DNA from: Nematostella vectensis
Lineage: Eukaryota > Cnidaria > Anthozoa > Actiniaria > Edwardsiidae
DNA length: 64,000 nucleotides
Direction of reading: 5' to 3'
NCBI RefSeq assembly: GCF_932526225.1
Contig: NC_064045.1
Span: forward strand, 15,992,442-16,056,441
Position 1 is the first letter of the stretch. The number at the start of each line of letters is the position of its first letter. The notes under the pieces are model-generated. The model did no database searches. It was not told the origin of the DNA and saw only the letters and a list, made by a program, of their open reading frames with translations. The translations under genes were made by a program, and so were the position numbers. Shown here piece after piece: positions 52,644-63,100 of this stretch.

Positions 52644-53330
52644 AGGAAAAGACCATCATCGTTGCGGACAACTCAGCCAGGCTGGGCCCCAACATCAACA
52701 GAGGGAAGAGCAAGGTGTTCAAGACAAACGCATCCAACGAGACACCTATCACAGTCCAAGCGAGGCGCTGGAAGAGGTGGACACCTTCACCTACCTCGGC
52801 AGCATCCTGGACAATAAGGGAGGAACGGATGCCGACATAAGAACCCGCATTGGTAAAGCCCGAGCAGCCTTCCATCAACTAAAGAACATCTGGGGATCCA
52901 GCGAGATCAGCATCACCACCAAGATCAGGCTCTTCAACACCATCATAAAGCCAATACTACTCTACGGAGCCGAGACCTGGAGAAACACCGTCACCACCAT
53001 GAAGAAAATCCAGGTCTTCATCAACAATGCCTGAGGAAGATCCTGAAGATCCGCTGGCCCGATAAGATCAGCAACGAGGAATTATGGCGGCGTACAAAGC
53101 AGCAGCCTGTTGATCAAGACGTCCTTCAGAGACGCTGGCGATGGATTGACCACACCCTTCGAAAGCCTGCAACCAACATCACAAGACAATCCCTCACTTG
53201 GAATCCCCAAGGAAAGAGGAAGAGAGGGAGGCCTCGTAACACCTGGCGCCGAGATTTGGATGCAGACGCCAAGCATATGGGCAAGACGTGGGGACAGCTG
53301 GAGAGACTGGTTAGACATTTAAGCACATGA
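52644..53330 (+). pseudogene. Decayed LINE reverse-transcriptase C-terminal fragment
   Basis: A GC-rich stretch encodes, over three frames, the end of a non-LTR retrotransposon reverse transcriptase. Residues in order: KTIIVADNSARLGPNINR (frame 1, from about 52649), then VDTFTYLGSILDN and IKPILLYGAETW (frame 2), then CLRKILKIRWPDKISNEE, WRWIDHTLRKPATNITRQ, GKRKRGRPRNTWRRDL and MGKTWGQLERL (frame 3) before a stop at 53328-53330. The YLGS, LLYGAETW and HTLRKP/GRPRNTWRR motifs are typical of RTE/CR1-like animal LINEs; the exact clade is uncertain. Two frameshifts (about 52755 and 53030) and lack of the endonuclease and catalytic core make it dead. It begins abruptly at the edge of the duplicated segment. 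Confidence 0.85.
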
Positions 53331-53640
53331 ATTATTGCTCGTATAACCAATCGGGGCGATTTTCCTAAGCATCCGCTCAAGCGCCCCAAAAAATATTCGT
53401 AGCACAACAAGTTTAACTCCACATGTTTCCCATCAGAACCATTTTATCCCCAGCAACCGAGGGGTCTAACACTCTTGGTTTAGAAATCTAAGGGTCGTGT
53501 CATTATTTAGCGGGTGGTAGTGGGGGGGCTATGATTTTTGTAAAAAAATATGCGAAAAAAAGGTCCTCCCATTAGACACGCACAAAAAGACCCTCCCCCA
53601 GCCATAGGGTAAAAAAAGAGGACCCCCATACAAAAGCATC
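53331..53640. other. Unassigned sequence after the LINE fragment
   Basis: The second half is purine/pyrimidine-biased (GTGGGGGGGC, GAAAAAAAGG, CCCTCCCCC) with partly inverted similarity between 53560-53580 and 53615-53630. No gene is supported. Confidence 0.35.
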
Positions 53641-53925
53641 CCACACAAATGTGTGTGTGTGTGTGAATGGGTTTAGCCGTATTTATCACAGATCAGACGC
53701 TGTGGCATTGTATGTAATAAATAGAGTTATTGTATTGGAATTTGTAGCTTTTAAGAGACACGATTTTTTAAGAAATTCATTTGCTGGAAACCCTTTATTA
53801 TGCTTAGAATTGCATGTCAGTTCTTTAAGCTTTCCCTTAGTCCATTGCAGCAATCCCTTGGAGCTCATTTCGGAACTGCTCGCAATCGTTTCGTGTCCTG
53901 GGGTCAGTTTTAAGGGGTTTGAGGT

Positions 53926-53957
<32 letters not shown>
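53926..53957 (+). repeat. 32-nt uninterrupted G-run
   Basis: Thirty-two consecutive G, flanked by GAGGT and AGGTGTGC. It would readily form G-quadruplexes and is a likely place for assembly length error. The polyproline reading on the minus strand is an artefact. Confidence 0.95.
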
Positions 53958-53958
<1 letters not shown>

Positions 53959-54039
53959 GGTGTGCACCAGTGCCCTACCCCCTGCAAAAACATCGGATGT
54001 TGTCTATCATAACCTATCTTCTCCTCTAAACTTCCCTGC

Positions 54040-54176
54040 TTAGTGGTCCCATATCAGCTCTTTTTACGACTTCCTCAACAAATGTTGAGTATTTAAGTTG
54101 GAAAACGTCCAGCATTTTCTCCCTTAATCATCTTTCAGGTCTCACAACCGTATAACAAAACTGAGAGTACCGGTGC
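54040..54176 (-). pseudogene. Second LINE reverse-transcriptase remnant, minus strand
   Basis: On the minus strand the frame reads VLSVLLYGCET followed by TGA where W is expected, then KMIKGENAG. After a one-base shift, LDVFQLKYS follows. This matches the LLYGxETW...LDxFQxKCL pattern at the end of animal LINE reverse transcriptases. It is shorter and more decayed than 52644-53330, lies on the opposite strand and differs from it in sequence, so it is an independent insertion or a rearranged piece. Confidence 0.6.
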
Positions 54177-54845
54177 CTTATATACCGTTTTTCAAGCTAC
54201 ATATTCTTCTTACTATAGCGCATACACCCCTTGCCTATTATATATTTTTAGGTCTTTTACTCCAACAAAGACTACATATAAAGACCAACATCATTAACTT
54301 TTTATCCATATTCCTTTTGCACTTGTTTTCCTTGTATTCCTTTTGCACTTGTCTTTTGTACAAATAACGGCCCACCCGAGTACGGCAAATCCTACAGGAC
54401 CCACAATGCTGGACAAAACTGTTGTCGCCTTTTTTGATTTTCCACTGCATAGGGGTTTCAATGTTACCCACTCCTCCTGCCCGCTTCTCCCCCCTCCCCC
54501 CAGTACAATGTTGTCCAATTCGGGGTGTAAATCTTAGGAATTCAGCACGGTTACATCCAACATTAGAAAGGGGGAAGGGAGGTTTCACTGACATGATCAT
54601 TCACTGATCATGCACTCTTGGTGACACTTGATGTTTTCCCGCTTTTTTTCCAAGCTTGTACCACTTCGTGAAGGGGGCTTGTATAAAGTGGACCTTTCTG
54701 CTGTCTCCACTCATTATCGACATCGCGGCGCGTTATTTACAATATGCACCATCTTCGGAGGGGCTGTAGGCCATTCCATGGGTATTCTTGAAGGTAGCGC
54801 CTCTGAATGCCTCGTTCACAACCGTGGATTTATCGGGTTGAAAAA
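54177..54845. other. Unassigned sequence
   Basis: Overlapping open frames on both strands (for example 54628-55137 plus, 169 codons; 54238-54600 minus) have no recognisable domain. The longest runs through the GC-rich hairpin repeats at 54847-55061 and so is probably fortuitous. TTTTGCACTTG is repeated twice at about 54315-54352. Confidence 0.35.
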
Positions 54846-54846
54846 A

Positions 54847-55061
54847 CGGGCTGGGGGGCGCGGCGCGGGTTATTCCCGTTTGTACGAAACCCCCCAGTCC
54901 GGACGCGCCCGGCCTTCATACACAGTTGCCCCAGTTGTTTATGTACGTGAACCCCTATCTGCTTCCCCAGACGGTATACCCCAGGCCACGGAAAACGGGC
55001 TGGGGGGCGCGGCGAGCCGGACGGCGGGCGCCAGTCGGGTTTCACTGAAACCCCCCAGTCC
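54847..55061. repeat. Two copies of a GC-rich hairpin unit, possible MITE
   Basis: CGGGCTGGGGGGCGCGGCG occurs at 54847-54865 and again at 54996-55014. Each is followed by GAAACCCCCCAGTCC (54886-54900 and 55047-55061), its near-perfect inverted partner (10 of 11 pairs). The unit pair ends right beside the inner inverted repeat arm at 55068. It may be a short inverted-repeat transposon with an internal duplication. Confidence 0.6.
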
Positions 55062-55067
55062 CCCCCC

Positions 55068-55590
55068 ATTCGCGACAGTTATTTGTTTAATGATTATAAC
55101 GCAGTATGTTGTTGCTTCTGTTTACAAAACAATCTAGATTTATAGGACAGTACCATCTTACCATGTACATAACTGACAAACACTGAATATGCCTCACCAT
55201 GTTGTATTATTATTATAATGTTTCACTATACATTTCGTACATTTGGTAGAAATAAAATAAAAAATATATATAATATTTATGCTGGTCATTTTTGTATTAA
55301 AAAGTATGAGACTGGTGGACGCCACCTGAATGTATAAAGTGGTATCCTTTTCTACTACAGATAGAGGGAGAATACTAACCGCTCGAACAATGCTATTTTA
55401 TGTTAAACAAGAGTGTTTCAAACGAAAATAAGATGATACTGGACGAAGTAAGGAATTTAACTTAAATTAAATAGTATTTCTAAGTTACATTTAAGTGGGG
55501 CACTTATATATAGTCAGTAGCATTTTTAAGTAGAAATAAACTTAAATTTCATTATACTAGTTGGACTTGGTATTAGAATAGAGTAGTTTA
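55068..55590 (-). repeat. Inner inverted repeat, right arm (~523 bp)
   Basis: This is the reverse-complement partner of 47602-48141. The right arm has a small loss around 55455 relative to the left (about 17 bp missing between two AT-rich strings) and differs where the left arm carries GCGGCCGC. Clear divergence means the pair is older than the satellite block duplications. Confidence 0.85.
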
Positions 55591-55744
55591 GGGACGAGGT
55601 CAAAACAATTCTCCGAACTAGGGACCTGACCTTTAAAAAAAGGTTGATGGGTGGCGGGTGATACCCCCCCCCCCCTCCCCTCACATGGTGACGAGGAATC
55701 ATCCAAGCTAGGGACTCGGCTTTTAAAATAGGTTGCTAGTGCCA

Positions 55745-55775
<31 letters not shown>

Positions 55776-55830
55776 ACTACAGTGGCGGCGGGCTATATAA
55801 CACCCCCCCCCTCCCACACACACACACAGT
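55591..55830. repeat. C-run / CA-repeat cluster in tandem diverged units
   Basis: C12 (55664-55675), C17 (55746-55762) and C9 (55803-55811) are followed by TCCC or by CACACACA tracts. The preceding sequences resemble each other (AACTAGGGACCTGACCTTT...AGGTTG and AGCTAGGGACTCGGCTTTT...AGGTTG), so this is a diverged tandem repeat of about 85-100 bp with homopolymer expansion. Confidence 0.65.
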
Positions 55831-55970
55831 TGTTGCAACATACACTTGATACACTGTCAATGCAAGCCAATCACAATCCGTATATTTGGGTCGCGACCGT
55901 TTCATGGTATATAGTATCCTTTTGCAGTACTCGGTTTTGTAAGTCGTTGTGGCCTTTAGACTTCTTGGAA

Positions 55971-56180
55971 ATACGCGACACGGCCCAAATTACAGATATT
56001 TTCAGCTGTGCTTCAAGACATCTACTGTAGATTTCCTGTTAAGATTCCCAAAGGACTTCTAAAGCAAACACAAATAAAACAGCCTAACAGACATATGCAG
56101 TAGCAGACCACTCTGCGGCAACTCTTATCGGCAATAATATCACTTTTGCATTGCCAGGCATAATCCGTGGTTTCCTGATA
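55971..56180 (+). repeat. Second inner inverted-repeat pair, left copy
   Basis: ATACGCGACACGGCCCAAATTACAGATAT...ACTCTGCGGCAACTCTTATC...GCCAGGCATAATCCGTGGTTT matches 57634-57787 in reverse orientation. This copy carries an extra ~70 bp between about 56050 and 56105. It is non-coding and of unknown family. Confidence 0.8.
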
Positions 56181-56218
56181 GCAAAAGCTTAATTTCTTTA
56201 TATTTTACTGGGCTGGCG

Positions 56219-56434
56219 TTCGCAAGGCCCACTTATATAGAATGATCTAGAGAAATTACCCTTCACTTTGTGACTGTATAATAATAGATTATCATATATC
56301 TACAGTGACTCAAGAAACTTGATTTCGCAAGGCCCACTCATATAGAATGATCTAGAGAAATTACCCTTCACTTTGTGACTGTATAATAATAGATTATCAT
56401 ATATCTACAGTGACTCAAGAAACTTGATTTCGCA
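56219..56434 (+). repeat. 105-bp tandem duplication
   Basis: CGCAAGGCCCACTTATATAG...CTTGATTT at 56221-56325 is followed at 56326 by a copy with one visible change (CTTATAT to CTCATAT) and ends at CGCA 56434. The near identity makes it the most recent small duplication in the element's interior. Confidence 0.92.
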
Positions 56435-57470
56435 CTAAACTAGTCACATCCTATTTTCTAAAAGCCAATTGAAGTACAAGCCAGGAAATCTAAGGCCGCT
56501 CCTAGCCTCCTCTCTGCAGGCATCTCTAGGTCTAGGTGCTGGAAAATTCAAAACTTAACAAATAGAGAATCTAAGGGTAGGGGCAAAGAAAGTAGCTGTT
56601 ATTTACTTATTCTTTTTCAATGAACAGTACTGACACAATTTCGATCCGAGATTGGTTCCCATATCGTTTCGTGATAACTGAAATTAATTGTTAGTTAGAT
56701 AATGAAAACCACAGTAGAGACAGTACATGATTTTCAACATTATCTACATGTGACTGGGAAGCCATTCAAGATTTCGGTACTGGGTTCATTTACTGTTACT
56801 GTTAACTTATCCATATTCAATAGGTGATTCGACCAATCGGATGCCCCTTTGTAGACACGTGAGTAGGCTTTTACATAGGCAAGTCCCCAGCGATATAACT
56901 GTGTGGTAAAATCCTCACGTGTCCGAATCAGTTTCTCTAAATCAATTACAAACAGCGCTATGCTGTTCTTTTGCCGGATCCTTATTTTCTCTTACTATTT
57001 GCCATTTCGTGTAATTTCTGATAGACTTTGGATTACACAGTCTTCCAAAGTATTTTTGGTCTTCAGTCTCAGGAGTTTGGCGGTATAAACTGCGACTTCG
57101 GAGGCATGTTTTTGTGAACTCAACAGCGCTGGAGGAATGCCTGAATTTATTTAATTTCAACAAAATTTGTTTCATTGTCTACTCTGTGTCTACTGTAGTT
57201 ATCTGGATTCCCAGGAACGCAACATGCATACTTTCGACTTTTCATCTAATCAATGAAGTACTATTTTAGGCATTGAGTGCTCTTGAGTATATTTTTAATT
57301 CACTGATGGACAAGCTTTGACTCACTGATGAACATAGACTTTGTGTTTCCACCTCAATTGGTCAAAGCGCCTATTGAAATTGGATGAGTTAATCGTAACA
57401 GTGAAACTGGACCACTGGACTTAGCACCTAATTCTTGAAATGGCTACCCAGTCGCACGTAACATTCGCAT
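56435..57470. other. Unassigned AT-rich sequence
   Basis: Short overlapping frames on both strands around 56903-57175 have no recognisable product. I see no supported gene. Confidence 0.35.
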
Positions 57471-57473
57471 GAC

Positions 57474-57513
57474 GTGTTTTATCGGGTACGAAATTTTATA
57501 CCCGATAAAACAC
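57474..57513. repeat. Isolated perfect 15-bp palindrome matching the TIR unit
   Basis: GTGTTTTATCGGGTA (57474-57488) and its exact reverse complement TACCCGATAAAACAC (57499-57513) surround a 10-nt loop. The core ATCGGGTA...TACCCGAT and the TTTTAT spacer-like flanks are those of the subterminal 25-bp units, yet this site is about 2.1 kb inside the right TIR. It is the only such copy seen in the interior. Confidence 0.9.
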
Positions 57514-57633
57514 TGCTACTACTGCTCGTGTTTTAAATAGTACATCGATACTAAATGAAGGGAAAATTCTTGCTGAACATTCTATTTATTGTGTATTAGC
57601 CTTACAAACAATAGCCATCAGCGGAAAATAAAG

Positions 57634-57787
57634 AAAACCACGGATTATGCCTGGCAAAACTCAAAAGCGATAATTGCCGATAAGAGTTGCCGCAGAGTGG
57701 TCGCTGGGAAATCTTTACATAAAATCTACAGTAGATATCTTAAAGCGCAGCTGATAATATCTGTAATTTGGCCCGTGTCGCGTATTG
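57634..57787 (-). repeat. Second inner inverted-repeat pair, right copy
   Basis: This is the reverse-complement partner of 55971-56180 (AACCACGGATTATGCCTGGC through GGCCCGTGTCGCGTAT). It lacks the ~70-bp segment of the left copy. The pair encloses the 105-bp tandem duplication and the isolated palindrome. Confidence 0.8.
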
Positions 57788-59589
57788 TCCCGAAATAAAA
57801 ATAATCATTTGAACCATGAGTCCCTGAACTCGCTCGCATCCTTTCAGTGAGCCAGGATCTTATTACAGCAAGTGTCAGATGTCAGCTAGGCTAGCCTCTG
57901 CTTTGGTAGAATACTATTCGCCTTCAGTATGGTTGATCATACTAATCAATGTCATTTTAACAGTTAATAAATGGGACAGTTTTCCGTGGAAAAGAGGTTT
58001 ACCGCTCGGAACCAAGTATAATAGAGAATTAGACCTTATGTGATTATAGATAATAAAGCGCTTTTGACCTTTCAAACGACGCGCTATTTAACCGCCGCCG
58101 CCTGGTAAATAAGTAACACGACCCCGAGCGGTGCGATTTTTTTCTTCCCCATTATATAAAAATAAAAAGACAATTTACTAGGGACAGTGATGATGAAACC
58201 CACCTTATCAAAACAAATCCAACCACCAACGTCCTCAGCTGGGACTGCTTTGGACTTGTCATCACAAGGGAAATGTACACAAAAGCGGCAGAGAATCTAT
58301 TTGATAAAATGCTTTAGCCTGTTAGCTGACTTTTACGGGGCTTTCCTTTTAGTTTCATTGAAGGCAAGAATTTAACTATAAAATCAGTCTGATCTCTGTG
58401 TTGCATTCGTTAATGGCACACGGTGTCGCAACGTGAGTTCGCCGAAGTCCGGTAAATGAATAACTTGACAATTTGCTGGAGAAACGATAATTTTTGTGTT
58501 CCTGCACTTGCAACACATGAAAGCCATTGTGATCCCAATCAATTTCCTCTAATCATCTCCGTCTTAAGCAAGTATTTTTGCCTTTGGAGCTGAACTCAAG
58601 ATTAGTTTAACATCAATAATAGGACACAAAGGACTACTTATCGTTATATAGCCCTCCGGAATTATATGAAATTTGCTATCTAAAATTTGTACTCAGGGAG
58701 TAAGAAACTTTATTTTAGGTAGCTGAGAGACATGATTGAGTCATTTTTAGTAAATGAAGATAAAACGTATTTCAGAGCTCTACATTTTATTTTCCGTTTA
58801 GAGTGTCATTAGAGCGTACCCTGTGTACCAGAGGCTCCGAGCTTCGCGGTGTTCGTTCCATACTTGAGAATTAAGGGGTTTTTTTTAACAAAAGGAATAA
58901 TCATGGAAAAACTTTGCCAAATTTATGACACTCACCGCATCCGTATAAGAATTGTTGGTTTCACGATGATGACGTTAATCTGTTGGACGTGTATCAAATG
59001 GCAAAAAAGCTGTCCAATGTGTTATTCCTGAATGGCGTTTTTCGCACGTATTTCTTTTGAGGGGATTCCGACCTACCGTTTCAACTTGTAGCTTAATTAA
59101 CTTTTTATTTGATCAGCAAGAAATCCCGAAACTCTGAAAAATAGTAATTTCCGAATAAATTCACTGAAGAGCTGGCAGGCTTGCTATAGTGGTAATACAT
59201 TTGTTTATTACACTTGAACAAGCTTTAATTCGTGACTCTACGTTTTACAATAACCACACAAAGTAGACTGACAAAGTAGTATGAAACTTAAGCGCCTGTT
59301 TCAGCTGGAACGGAAATATAGCAGCCAATCACGTATGATCGGTGTTTATACCTGAGCGGAACCATCTCTTCTAGGCACGTCTTTCGATCTTAGTTAGCTA
59401 CAGTCGCTGTTTTCAAACTTAGCATTTTAGCTCCAACAACCGACGCACATCTAAGCCAAGATGTACATACTTTATTAAATTTCTGAGTAGCATGATACCA
59501 AAAATCGGACTAACTAGACTATACTAGCGGCATTCAAAGACTACAAAGGCCTGCCATTGTGGCTTTCAATCGATTTCCTTTCTTTTTAT
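57788..59589. other. Unassigned AT-rich sequence up to the right TIR
   Basis: Small frames at 58187-58375 and 58849-59031 (about 60 codons each) have no recognisable domain, splice context or codon bias. No RNA gene is recognised. Confidence 0.35.
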
Positions 59590-60148
59590 AAACGCGCACA
59601 AATATAGACTCACGCACACATTCCACGCACGCACAACAAAAGAAAACCCAGTAAAACCCATAAGTTAAATATTAATATAGTGAAATATTAAAGTAAATAT
59701 GTCAACCACATCATGGGGTATCGTATATCTGTGTTTATTATCCGGTATTTTCTACCCGATGCTTTATCGGGTATTTTTTACCCGATGTTTTATCGGGTAT
59801 TTTTACCCGATGTTTTATCGGGTATTTTTACCCGATGTTTTATCGGGTATTTTTACCCGATGTTTTATCGGGTATTTTTACCCGATATTTTATCGGGTAT
59901 TTTTACCCGATGTTTTATCAGGTATTTTTACCCGATGTTTTTACCCGATGTTTTATCGGGTAATTTACCCGATATTTATTATCGGGTTTTTACCCGATGT
60001 TTTGTATCTACCCGATAACCGGGTACGGGTTGGTTTTCTTATCGGGTATTTTCATTTACCCGTTGTTTTACCGCCATGGCCCTAAAGCTCATCGGGTATT
60101 TTCAGTTACCGGTGTTTTACCACCATGGCCCTAAAGCTCAATTGGTCC
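59590..60148 (-). repeat. Right terminal inverted repeat
   Basis: This is the inverted partner of 43050-43629. Reading inward from 60148 it has tip GGACCAATTGAGCTTTAGGG, a second partial tip (60071-60090), the same linker with AACCAACCCGTACCCGG-type sequence, the palindromic array, and the diverged inner part with GCGCGTTTATA. Open frames over 59699-60085 and one running out of the TIR into the satellite (60076-60393) are repeat artefacts. Confidence 0.85.
59740..60010. repeat. Subterminal array of palindromic 25-bp units (right)
   Basis: About 11 inverted-orientation copies of the left array unit appear here: ATCGGGTATTTTTACCCGAT separated by GTTTT. One internal unit is shortened (near 59925-59950) and one carries ATATT in place of GTTTT. 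Copy number and the position of defective units differ from the left array, so the two arrays have changed independently. Confidence 0.83.
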
Positions 60149-60156
60149 GCAAAGTC
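60149..60156. repeat. Target-site duplication, right copy (GCAAAGTC)
   Basis: This is the exact partner of 43042-43049. The satellite continues from here with ACCATCGGACTGG in normal phase, so the insertion was precise and no satellite sequence was lost. Confidence 0.92.
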
Positions 60157-63100
60157 ACCATCGGACTGGAGGTTACATTCGGGAAAAGCTTTAGGGTTAC
60201 ATTCGGGAATTTGTTTTACGAGTGTAACCTCCAAAAGGTTACAATCGATAATTTTTTTTCCGAATGTAAATTCCAAAAAGTAACATTAGGAAAAATAAAA
60301 CAGTATACTCGGAAAAAAAGGTATATCAATCTATCGAGCGCTATGCTCTATTTTAGAATCTACTTAATCAAGTTATCCAAGGAATCTAGTTAGTTCTTGT
60401 GTGCATAAAATATGTACAGGATCCGGAACAAAGCATGAGCACATCAAAGATGCTGAGAGTACATCAAAATGTCCCTATACCTTCTTTTTATGTCATGACA
60501 CACCAAGAACAGTATAATTAAGTATCGATATTTAAAAAAAAATAAAGAAAAAAAAATAGGCTATCAGCGGGAATCGAACCCGGGTCGTTGCGTTAGTAGT
60601 CAAGTGCCCGCAACGAAAGACTAACGTGGCATTGCTGAAGGGAATCGTAATAAAAATTACTTTTAATACTATTGGTATCGTAAACTATCCCAAGCAAAGT
60701 CAACATCGGACTGGAGGTTACATTCAAGAAAAGCTTCAGGGTTACATTCGGGAATTTGTTTTACGAGTGTAACCTCCAAAAGGTTACAATCAATAATTTT
60801 TTTTCCGAATGTAAATTCCAAAAAGTAACATTAGGAAAAATAAAACAGTATACTCGGAAAAAAAGGTATATCAATCTATCGAGCGCTATGCTCTATGTTA
60901 GAATCTACTTAATCAAGTTATCCAAGGAATCTAGTTAGTTCTTGTGCGCATAAAATATGTACAGGATCCTGAACAAAGCATGAGCACATCAAAGATGCTG
61001 AGAGTACATAAAAATGTCCCTATACCTTCTTTTTATGTCATGACACACCAAGAACAGTATAATTAAGTATCGATATTTAAAAAAATAATTAAGAAAACAA
61101 AAATAGGCTATCAGAGGGAATCGAACCCGGGTCGGTGCGGTTGTAGTCAAGTGCCCGCAACGAAAGATTAACGTGGCATTGCTGAAGGGAATTGTAATGA
61201 AAATTACTTTTAATACTATTGGTATCGTAAACTATCCCAAGCAAAGTCACCATCGGACTGGAGGTTACATTCGGGAAAAGCTTTAGGGTTACATTCGGGA
61301 ATTTGTTTTACGAGTGTAATCTCCAAAAGGTTACAATCGATAATTTTTTTTCCGAATGTAAATTCCAAAAAGTAACATTAGGAAAAATAAAAGAGTATAC
61401 TCGGAAAAAAGGTATATCAATCTATCTAGCGCTATGCTCTATGTTAGAATCTACTTAATCAAGTTATCCAAGAAATCTAGTTAGTTCTTGTGTGCATAAA
61501 ATATGTACAGGATCCTGAACAAAGCATGAGCACATCAAAGATGCTGAGAGTACATAAAAATGTCCCTATACCTTCTTTTTATGTCATGACACACCAAGAA
61601 CAGTATAATTAAGTATCGATATTTAAAAAAAAATGAAGAAAAAAAATAGGCTATCAGCGGGAATCGAACCCGGGTCGCTGCGGTAGTAGTCAAGTGCCCG
61701 CAACGAAAGACTAACGTGGCATTGCTGAAGGGAATTGTAATGAAAATTACTTTTAATACTATTGGTATCGTAAACTATCCCAAGCAAAGTCACCATCGGA
61801 CTGGAGGTTACATTCGGGAAAAGCTTTAGGGTTAAATTCGGGAATTTGTTTTACGAGTGTAACCTCCAAAAGGTTACAATCTATAATTTTTTTCCGAATG
61901 TAAATTCCAAAAAGTAACATTAGGAAAAATAAAACAGTATACTCGGAAAAAAAAGTATATCAATCTATCGAGCGCTATGCTCTATGTTAGAATCTACTTA
62001 ATCAAGTTTTCCAAGGAATCTAGTTAGTTCTTGTGTGCATAAAATATGTACAGGATCCTGAACAAAGCATGAGCACATCAAAGATGCTGAGAGTACATAA
62101 AAATGTCCCTATACCTTCTTTTTATGTCATGACACACCAAGAACAGTATAATTAAGTATCGATATTAAAAAAAAAAATAAAGAAAAAAAATAGGCTATCA
62201 GCGGGAATCGAACCCGGGTCGCTGCGGTAGTAGTCAACTGCCCGCAACGAAAGACTAACGTGGCATTGCTGAAGGGAATTGTAATGAAAATTACTTTTAA
62301 TACTATTGGTATCGTAAACTATCCCAAGCAAAGTCACCATCGGATTGGAGGTTACATTCGGGAAAAGCTTCAGGGTTACATTCGGGAATTTGTTTTACGA
62401 GTGTAACCTCCAAAAGGTTACAATCAATAATTTTTTTCCGAATGTAAATTCCAAAAAGTATCATTAGGAAAAATAAAACAGTATACTCGGAAAAAAAAGT
62501 ATATCAATCTATCGAGCGCTATGCTCTATGTTAGAATCTACTTAATCAAGTTTTCCAAGGAATCTAGTTAGTTCTTGTGTGCATAAAATATGTACAGGAT
62601 CCTGAACAAAGCATGAGCACATCAAAGATGCTGAGAGTACATAAAAATGTCCCTATACCTTCTTTTTATGTCATGACACACCAAGAACAGTATAATTAAG
62701 TATCGATATTAAAAAAAAAAAATAAAGAAAAAAAATAGGCTATCAGCGGGAATCGAACCCGGGTCGCTGCGGTAGTAGTCAACTGCCCGCAACGAAAGAC
62801 TAACGTGGCATTGCTGAAGGGAATTGTAATGAAAATTACTTTTAATACTATTGGTATCGTAAACTATCCCAAGCAAAGTCACCATCGGATTGGAGGTTAC
62901 ATTCGGGAAAAGCTTCAGGGTTACATTCGGGAATTTGTTTTACGAGTGTAACCTCCAAAAGGTTACAATCAATAATTTTTTTCCGAATGTAAATTCCAAA
63001 AAGTAACATTAGGAAAAATAAAGCAGTATACTCGGAAAAAAAGGTATATCAATCTATCGAGCGCTATGCTCTATGTTAGAATCTACTTAATCAAGTTTTC

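Noticed and set aside
53686-53967. 93-codon minus frame with polyproline start
   Set aside because: The start lies in the translated G-run. The remainder looks vaguely coding, but there is no splice or homology support.
54628-55137. 169-codon plus-strand ORF
   Set aside because: Longest non-repeat frame, but it passes through two GC-rich hairpin repeats and into the inner inverted arm; no recognisable domain.
60076-60393. 105-codon frame crossing the right TIR into the satellite
   Set aside because: It runs across the transposon/satellite junction and joins unrelated repeats.
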